Positions 4,722 to 7,266 of a stretch of 7,266 bases of DNA are shown one piece after another; the stretch's first letter is position 1; the number at the start of each line of letters is the position of its first letter. Position numbers and translations under genes: made by a program. Origin of the DNA: a bacterium (GTDB lineage Bacteria; Planctomycetota; UBA1135; UBA2386). The DNA is taken from contig DRKG01000551.1 of the NCBI GenBank assembly GCA_011051855.1, positions 1 to 7,266 on the forward strand. Direction: 5' to 3'. Under the pieces are notes generated by a model. It ran no database searches, had not been told where the DNA came from, and worked only from the letters and a program-made list of their open reading frames with translations.

Positions 4722-5390
4722 ATGAAGTCGACCCCCAAGTGGCTGTTGATCCCCCCCGTCGTCGCGGCGCTGCTCGTGCTGGGCCCGCTCGCGATGAGCG
4801 CCGGCGCGTCCACCCAAACCACGACCGAGCCGGCTCGGGCGACGACGCCCTCGCGTGGTGACGAAGCCGCCAACCGCGTCGCCGGCTCGCTGGTGCCGAA
4901 GACCCCCGACATGTGGAAGATGAGCAGCGCGCTGGTCGGCGTGCTGCTCCTCGGCGCCGGGGGCATCGTGGTGCTGAAGAAGCTGCGGTCCGGAGTCAGC
5001 CCGATCGGCAACACGGCGCTCGCGACGCTGCGTCAGACGGTGCGCCTGTCGACGAAGCAGGCCCTGCACGCGATCGAGTTCGACGACCGCATCCTGCTGG
5101 TCGGCGAGGGCGAAAAGGGCCTGACCCTGATCGACCGCGGCAGCCTGCCGGACGCGGCCAGCGATGAAGCAGCCGTGCTCGCGCGCCAGGGTGTCGACGT
5201 CGTCGCCGACGACGACCTCGACGACGAGGCGGGCGGCGCGGTGCCGAAGAACCTGGTGATCCCGCGCCCCGATCGCGCACCGCAACGCCCGGCACGGCCG
5301 ACCAGCTCGCCGGCCGCGCCGAGCAAGGCCGACAAGGCGATCGCGACCCTCAACGACTTCCGCCGGCTGCTGCAGAAGGCGGGCCGCTGA
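4722..5390 (+). CDS. fliO: flagellar biosynthesis protein FliO
   Basis: FliO assists assembly of the FliP ring in the flagellar export gate. Sequence conservation in this family is poor, so the call rests on layout and position. The 222-residue protein has an N-terminal hydrophobic segment (about 7-28, possibly a signal peptide), a Thr/Pro-rich stretch, a transmembrane helix (about 68-85, SSALVGVLLLGAGGIVV) followed by KKLR, and then a small cytoplasmic FliO-like domain (about 100-142) with VRLSTKQALHAIEFDDRILLVG. An acidic and Pro-rich region follows and the protein ends in a short helix. The ATG at 4722 is chosen because GAGG (4712-4715) lies 6 bases before it; the GTG at 4710 would sit at the predicted transcription start of the sigma-54 promoter. 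Its stop overlaps the fliP start (TGATG), indicating translational coupling. Confidence 0.87.
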   Translation: MKSTPKWLLIPPVVAALLVLGPLAMSAGASTQTTTEPARATTPSRGDEAANRVAGSLVPKTPDMWKMSSALVGVLLLGAGGIVVLKKLRSGVSPIGNTALATLRQTVRLSTKQALHAIEFDDRILLVGEGEKGLTLIDRGSLPDAASDEAAVLARQGVDVVADDDLDDEAGGAVPKNLVIPRPDRAPQRPARPTSSPAAPSKADKAIATLNDFRRLLQKAGR

Positions 5391-6256
5391 TGACCTTGTT
5401 GGCCCACTCGCTGCGCGCGCTGCTGATCGTCCTGCTGACGATCGCGGCACCGCTGCGGGCGCAGGATCCGCCGGCCGCCGACCCGGACGCGACCAGCAGC
5501 CAGAACGCGGGCGACAGCGATCCGCAGGACGCACCGAACGCCCAGTCCGCAGGGAGCGCGCCGGGCGGCCAGGTCGGACCGGGCATCACGCTGGCGATCA
5601 ACGCCGGCGGCGGCAAGCAGAAGCTCGGCACCGCGCTCGAGATCGTGCTGCTGATGACCCTGCTGGCGCTCGCGCCGGCCTTGGTCATGACGATGACGTC
5701 GTTCACGCGCATCGTCGTGGTGCTGTCGTTCCTGAAGCGCGCGATGTCGATGCAGGACCTGCCGCCGGCGATGATCACCACCGGCTTCGCGCTGTTCATG
5801 ACCATCTTCATCATGAAGCCGGTCGTCAGCGACATCTACGAACAGGCCTACGTACCCTACACCGAGGACAAGCTGAGCTGGCAGGAGGCCGGCGGCATCG
5901 CCGCCGACCGCATGAACCGCTTCATGCTGGCGCAGACGCGCGAAGCCGACGTCGCGCTGATTCTCGAACTCAGCCGCACGCCGATGCCGGACGACGCTCT
6001 CGACACGCCGATCCACGTCACGGTGCCGGCATTCGTGCTGTCGGAGATCAAGACAGCCTTCCAGATGGGCTTCGTGCTGTTCCTGCCGTTCGTCGTCATC
6101 GACCTGGTGATCAGCTCGATCCTGGTCTCGATGGGCATGTTCAGCCTGCCCCCGGTGGTCGTATCCACACCGCTGAAGCTGTTGCTGTTCATCCTGGTCG
6201 GCGGCTGGGACCTGGTCGTCATGTCGCTCGCCGAGAGTTTCACCGCCGCACCCTGA
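5390..6256 (+). CDS. fliP: flagellar export gate protein FliP
   Basis: FliP forms the pentameric core of the export gate with FliQ and FliR in the inner membrane and is essential for secretion of flagellar subunits. The 288-residue protein has a signal peptide (about 1-24, cleavage likely near PLRAQ), an Asp/Pro/Ser/Gln-rich stretch (25-62), and then the conserved body: MTSFTRIVVVLSFLKRA (102-118), TGFALFMTIFIMKPV (131-145), FMLAQTREADVAL (178-190), VPAFVLSEIKTAFQMGF (212-228), LPFVVIDLVISSILVSMGM (232-250) and VVVSTPLKLLLFILVGGWDLV (in pieces, 256-276). The usual length is about 245, and the excess is the polar region after the signal peptide. It starts on the last base of the fliO stop, with GAAGG 10 bases upstream inside fliO. 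Confidence 0.97.
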   Translation: MTLLAHSLRALLIVLLTIAAPLRAQDPPAADPDATSSQNAGDSDPQDAPNAQSAGSAPGGQVGPGITLAINAGGGKQKLGTALEIVLLMTLLALAPALVMTMTSFTRIVVVLSFLKRAMSMQDLPPAMITTGFALFMTIFIMKPVVSDIYEQAYVPYTEDKLSWQEAGGIAADRMNRFMLAQTREADVALILELSRTPMPDDALDTPIHVTVPAFVLSEIKTAFQMGFVLFLPFVVIDLVISSILVSMGMFSLPPVVVSTPLKLLLFILVGGWDLVVMSLAESFTAAP

Positions 6257-6272
6257 AGCACGAGGACCACCC

Positions 6273-6548
6273 ATGGGACACGAAACCCTGCTCGATCTCG
6301 CCAAGTCGACACTGATGACGGCGTTGATGATCTGCGCGCCAGCGCTGCTCACCGGCATGTGCGTCGGTCTGCTCATCAGCCTGTTCCAGACGGTCACGTC
6401 CCTGCAGGAACAGACGCTGACGATCGTGCCGAAGATGCTCGCCGTCGTCACCGTGCTGGTGCTGCTGATGCCGTGGATCCTGGCCACGCTGCAGGAGTAC
6501 ACGGCCGCGCTGTTCTCCAACCTCGCTGCCTTCGGCCACAGCGGCTGA
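6273..6548 (+). CDS. fliQ: flagellar export gate protein FliQ
   Basis: FliQ is the small two-helix subunit that wraps the outside of the FliP-FliR core of the export gate. The 91 residues are the usual family length. Two hydrophobic hairpin segments are clear (about 15-37 and 54-78), joined by the conserved loop SLFQTVTSLQEQTLTIVPK (36-54) and followed by PWILATLQEY. The ATG at 6273 has GAGG (6262-6265) 7 bases upstream. It lies 16 bases after fliP and 11 bases before fliR, in the standard fliP-fliQ-fliR order. Confidence 0.97.
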   Translation: MGHETLLDLAKSTLMTALMICAPALLTGMCVGLLISLFQTVTSLQEQTLTIVPKMLAVVTVLVLLMPWILATLQEYTAALFSNLAAFGHSG

Positions 6549-6559
6549 CGCAAGACGCA

Positions 6560-7266
6560 ATGGAATACCTGCTGGCCGAAGGCTTCGTGACGTCGCTGCT
6601 CCTGCACATCGTGCGGGTCGGGGCGTTCGTGGCCGTATTGCCGCTGTTCGGCCGGCAGACCGACTCGCGGATGCTGCGACTGGTGCTGTCGACCGCACTC
6701 GGTGTGATCTTCTGGTGGGTCGGCGACCAACGCATCGACACGCCGACGATGCTGCTCGAACTCGGCGTCATGGCGGTGCGTGAAGCCGTCATCGGCTTGG
6801 CTCTCGGTTTCGCGCTGTCGACGATGACGTCGATGCTGGTCTCCGCGGGCGAGTTCATCAGCTCCGAGATGGGCTTCTCATTGGCGCGCACGATCAACCC
6901 CGAGACCGGCGTCAACGGCACCGTCGTGTCGCAGTTGCTGCAGGTGCTCGGCTTCCTGCTGATCCTGCAACTGAACCTGCACCACGAGGCGCTGCGCGTC
7001 ATGGAGCAGACGTTCGTCGCCTGCCCGGTCGGCCAGCCGTTCGACATCGCGCCGATCTGGGACGGCATCCTCGCGCTCGTCGCCGGCAGCGTGGAGATCG
7101 CGCTGCAATACTCGTTTCCGATCCTCGGCACGATGATGCTGATCTCGGTGGGTCTGGTGCTGCTCGGCCGCGCCGTGCCGGCGATCAACCTGATGGAGTT
7201 CGCGTTCGCATTGCGCATCGTGATCGCGCTCGGCGCGCTGGCGCTGTTCGTCGTCGAAGGCGCGCC
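6560..7266 (+). CDS. fliR: flagellar export gate protein FliR (runs off the window)
   Basis: FliR occupies one position in the FliP5-FliR1 core of the export gate and contacts FlhB. 235 residues are visible, open to the last base; the family usually has about 250-260, so only the C-terminal end is missing, unless it continues into FlhB as in some fusions. Features match the family: an N-terminal hydrophobic helix with RVGAFVAVLPLFGRQ, repeated membrane helices, GEFISSEMGFSLARTINPE in the middle (the usual GxxxxxxMGFxxA region), and PAINLMEFAFALRI near residue 210, corresponding to the conserved Asn-rich turn before the last helices. The ATG at 6560 has no clear Shine-Dalgarno sequence; coupling to fliQ, whose stop is 11 bases upstream, is likely. 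The rest of the operon, often starting with flhB, should lie beyond the window. Confidence 0.95.
   Translation, partial: MEYLLAEGFVTSLLLHIVRVGAFVAVLPLFGRQTDSRMLRLVLSTALGVIFWWVGDQRIDTPTMLLELGVMAVREAVIGLALGFALSTMTSMLVSAGEFISSEMGFSLARTINPETGVNGTVVSQLLQVLGFLLILQLNLHHEALRVMEQTFVACPVGQPFDIAPIWDGILALVAGSVEIALQYSFPILGTMMLISVGLVLLGRAVPAINLMEFAFALRIVIALGALALFVVEGA

Noticed and set aside
4572..5534. Minus-strand open frame of 320 codons
   Set aside because: Most of it is antisense to fliO and the fliP start. Only its last 21 codons, which have their own ribosome-binding site, were kept as a tentative item.
5033..6730. Minus-strand open frame of 565 codons
   Set aside because: It is antisense to fliO, fliP and fliQ, which are all clear. 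The product is His/Gln/Arg/Asp-rich low complexity.

Overview
The window is high-GC bacterial chromosomal DNA, with G or C at nearly every third codon position. It carries part of a flagellar and chemotaxis gene cluster. The flagellar sigma factor reads most like FliA proteins of Planctomycetota, and high-GC Deltaproteobacteria-like lineages are the main alternative. That placement is an impression from motifs, not a search result. I see no mobile element, CRISPR array, tRNA or rRNA.

Layout. Positions 3-143 look like the C-terminal end of an unidentified plus-strand gene. Next comes apt (186-698), a purine-salvage gene, followed by a probable intrinsic terminator (705-742). The 560-base gap before the sigma factor is not empty. 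It holds a candidate sigma-28-type promoter (809-837), a convincing class I cyclic-di-GMP riboswitch (GEMM-I, about 898-1002), and a long leader that can fold into several further helices (1007-1190). The riboswitch lies in the leader of fliA (1263-2180), which is followed by cheY (2310-2681), cheX (2721-3197) and a gene joining a CheX/CheC-like phosphatase domain to a degenerate receiver domain (3226-4353), all on the plus strand.

A small minus-strand gene follows (4365-4562). It encodes little more than a histidine-kinase-type H-box helical hairpin, and it may be the 3' part of a longer frame cut by an in-frame TAG. Divergent from it, a near-consensus sigma-54 promoter (4682-4698) stands directly before fliO-fliP-fliQ-fliR (4722 to the window end). 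These encode the membrane export gate of the flagellar type III secretion apparatus. fliR runs off the window.

How the parts fit (inference). Export-gate genes appear to be under sigma-54, while the sigma-28 gene sits behind a c-di-GMP sensor and perhaps its own type of promoter. This would couple the motile/sessile signal to late flagellar and chemotaxis gene expression. CheY and two CheX-type phosphatase proteins downstream of fliA would set the level and lifetime of the motor signal. The least ordinary items are the riboswitch-fliA arrangement with its structured leader, the CheX/pseudo-receiver fusion, and the tiny stand-alone H-box protein with the TAG-split frame.
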